DNA from: Chitinophagaceae bacterium
GTDB lineage: Bacteria > Bacteroidota > Bacteroidia > Chitinophagales > Chitinophagaceae
DNA length: 13,375 nucleotides
Assembly (NCBI GenBank): GCA_947483345.1
Contig: CANKNL010000055.1
Span: 1 to 13,375, forward strand
Direction of reading: 5' to 3'
Shown here: in pieces, positions 13,001 to 13,375 of the stretch
Layout: the number at the start of each line of letters is the position of its first letter
Numbering within the stretch: position 1 is the stretch's first letter
Program-made: the position numbers and the translations under genes
The notes under the pieces: generated by a model
Told to the model about the DNA's origin: nothing
What the model saw: only the letters and a program-made list of their open reading frames with translations
The model's database searches: none

Positions 13001-13375
13001 GTTTGAAGGCGAAGGAATCTGTCCAGGCCCGGTCTCCGTCATAAGCAACTGCTCCCAATTCGCAACTAATCGGCCCGGTAGGAGGTGTTAAAAACCCACT
13101 AATACTTACATCAACCGGCGGATTACCTAATTCAACCACGGCACATCCGTCGAACACAGTTAAATTTCGTGCCGGTAGAGTTGAGTTGGCATAAACAATA
13201 ACAATTGTCCAGCCACCGTAGGCATTACTTTTCCCTAAGGGTGAAACCACATCAGCAACAGTATATGTACCGTTTGGATTTGTGGCATTCACCAATGCAG
13301 TGATATTTGCAAAACACTGAAAGCCTGTATAGATAAATCCCGTTGGGTTGCCTGAGTTGTACAGATCCGTTTGTG
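10038..13375 (-). CDS. Large T9SS surface protein with DUF11 and calcium-repeat regions (5' end beyond window)
   Basis: The frame is open to the window edge (13373 onward reads QTDLYNSGNPTGFIYTGF), so the true start lies outside. At least 1,111 residues are present. Domains in order are: a beta-rich N-terminal module to about 12725 (GGWTIVIVYANSTLPARNLT, AVAYDGDRAW), of the type that often precedes DUF11 domains; a DUF11-like domain (about 12725-12321; DKTATDINGG, PGDSLLYKINYANLGN, LDRLPSGTTYIP); an Ig-like segment (12230-11994; SGVYWAYFTNGTGCSDTA); about 22 TSP3-like calcium-binding motifs (11993-10758); an FN3-like module (10601-10314; DHFEIERSTDNNAF, ILYYRLKVISKSGDVNYS); and a T9SS type A sorting domain (10289-10041; TLIPNPATSQIALKF to QKFILFN). 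It is exported to the cell surface, probably as an adhesin or structural protein. Calcium would stiffen the stalk. The ligand is unknown. It is probably co-transcribed with the smaller T9SS gene. Confidence 0.9.
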   Translation of the reverse strand, partial: QTDLYNSGNPTGFIYTGFQCFANITALVNATNPNGTYTVADVVSPLGKSNAYGGWTIVIVYANSTLPARNLTVFDGCAVVELGNPPVDVSISGFLTPPTGPISCELGAVAYDGDRAWTDSFAFKQNGAAAFYNLTPNATANLNDMWNSTIAYKGAVVTTRNPAFNNTLGYDASILDMPNVGNANLGNSQTSATVRFSSPQEMIIAHVLTTSVSQYNPTFAFDKTATDINGGLFLPGDSLLYKINYANLGNDSSISTFILDRLPSGTTYIPNSIKIGGVSKTDASSDDQAEYDFATNRIKFRLGVGANAFSGGNVGPGVSSHVEFKVVSASSCQIVSCVGSLKNSARINYIGKISGNSLFDSSGVNSAGCIVPGPVIFPLAGLCYTPKDTLLINKCAALNITLPWGRYAGYSFYSAKPFIEANLYDPLIPVTSSGVYWAYFTNGTGCSDTARIAVIITLCADIDDDNDGIPDYVEFNNPLALADHNSNGIPNWKDPLYPGYVDTNLDGVNDNFDYGADSDNDGIINFYDTDLSGFIDSNLDGVNDNADRDMDGIPNQYDLDSDNDGIPDVVESYGVDTDGNGIIDNYVDTDNDGFSQNVDANNTGVQGSGNGLGTPDLDADGIPNYLDQDSDNDGIPDLVEALGTDTNNDGKIDGFADANFDGIADNYILASALLMTGVDVAPIDGRADNYPNKNKDRDLRPNAYDMDSDADGIVDVIEAGLPDANLNGIVDGVIGTNGWSTTVSAMAALNLRSTDADGKPDYLDIDSDDDGIPDNIEGQATFAYKLPTLTDADGDGLMSPYDNLPAAFGGAGIFVYDHDADGTPDYRDWDSDADGRSDGIEGNDFNLNGMADDNVTLTGLDADDDGLDDRFDSLNSVINIKGTSYRMGALGTFTGDATPGSRTTVQRTLNPPFQLDRDWRFSSYVLPVRFLSFTGSQNNNSVTLNWTIITDKEVDHFEIERSTDNNAFSKVITVRQNVVVNIEQSYSTKDHIANINSDILYYRLKVISKSGDVNYSNIVALHKSQMTMSLTLIPNPATSQIALKFYSEKAEEINIRMVDNSGKIVLMQKQKAVKGNNVISITNLSRFSDGAYAIQLQLNNNWLTQKFILFN
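10758..11993 (-). repeat. Thrombospondin type 3-like calcium-binding repeat region
   Basis: About 22 motifs of the form D.(D/N).(D/N)G(I/V)xD occur, such as DIDDDNDGIPD, DTNLDGVND, DSDNDGIIN, DLDADGIPN, DHDADGTPD and DADDDGLDD. The alternating Asp side chains are those that bind calcium in thrombospondin type 3 repeats. At the DNA level, many units share plus-strand words such as CCATCATTATC and GGTATGCCATCA. Five units of the longer form DxDSDxDGxxDxxE repeat at 59-78-residue intervals from about 11705 to 10895. Copies differ, so this is an old repeat, not a recent expansion. Confidence 0.85.

Noticed and set aside
13293..13295. TTG as start of the large T9SS protein
   Set aside because: The frame remains open upstream to the window edge with continuing protein-like sequence, and no signal peptide follows this codon. 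The gene is simply cut by the window.

Overview
The window looks like chromosomal DNA from a member of the Bacteroidota, most likely the Chitinophagaceae or a close relative. The base composition is AT-rich. Promoter-like sites match the Bacteroidota -7 element TAnnTTTG and starts lack clear Shine-Dalgarno sequences. Two genes end in type IX secretion system (T9SS) type A sorting domains. The Ddl and stand-alone PASTA gene pair and the long (408-residue) IspH also fit. The family-level placement is inference from gene content, not a database match.

Layout from left to right. (1) Positions 1-1997, minus strand: a tight cluster of D-Ala-D-Ala ligase (ddl), a membrane-anchored triple-PASTA protein, and a rhodanese-like protein cut by the window edge. 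The last two overlap by 4 nt (ATGA). This is a cell-wall operon with an attached sulfurtransferase-like gene. (2) Positions 2112-3125, minus strand: a small SnoaL/DUF4440-like lipoprotein and an 8-Cys di-cluster ferredoxin, separated by an intrinsic terminator. (3) Positions 3132-4183, plus strand: a LuxC-like acyl-CoA reductase divergent from the ferredoxin. The 59-nt gap holds a TAnnTTTG element followed at once by two abutting perfect palindromes. (4) Positions 4184-4433: a C-rich REP-like inverted repeat directly after the reductase stop, then AT-rich DNA without a recognised gene. (5) Positions 4434-5972, plus strand: a membrane-anchored HtrA/DegQ protease with intact catalytic triad and two PDZ domains, ending at a strong terminator shared with the convergent next gene. 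(6) Positions 6026-8656: a cytoplasmic GH13 alpha-amylase-family enzyme (minus) and IspH (plus), divergently transcribed from a compact region with a TAnnTTTG element on each strand. A second shared terminator follows ispH. (7) Positions 8803-13375, minus strand: two adjacent T9SS cargo proteins. The first is 376 residues. The second is a very large surface protein (at least 1,111 residues here, 5' end outside the window) with a DUF11-like domain, about 22 calcium-binding DxDxDG-type motifs, an FN3-like module and a T9SS sorting domain.

Most of the window is housekeeping: cell-wall precursor synthesis, isoprenoid synthesis, envelope protein quality control, glucan metabolism, plus secreted surface proteins. 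I see no phage, transposon, CRISPR array, tRNA or rRNA, and no convincing undescribed multi-gene system. The items most worth a second look are the double palindrome at 3139-3160, the higher-order repeat in the large T9SS protein, and the organisation of the divergent promoter regions.
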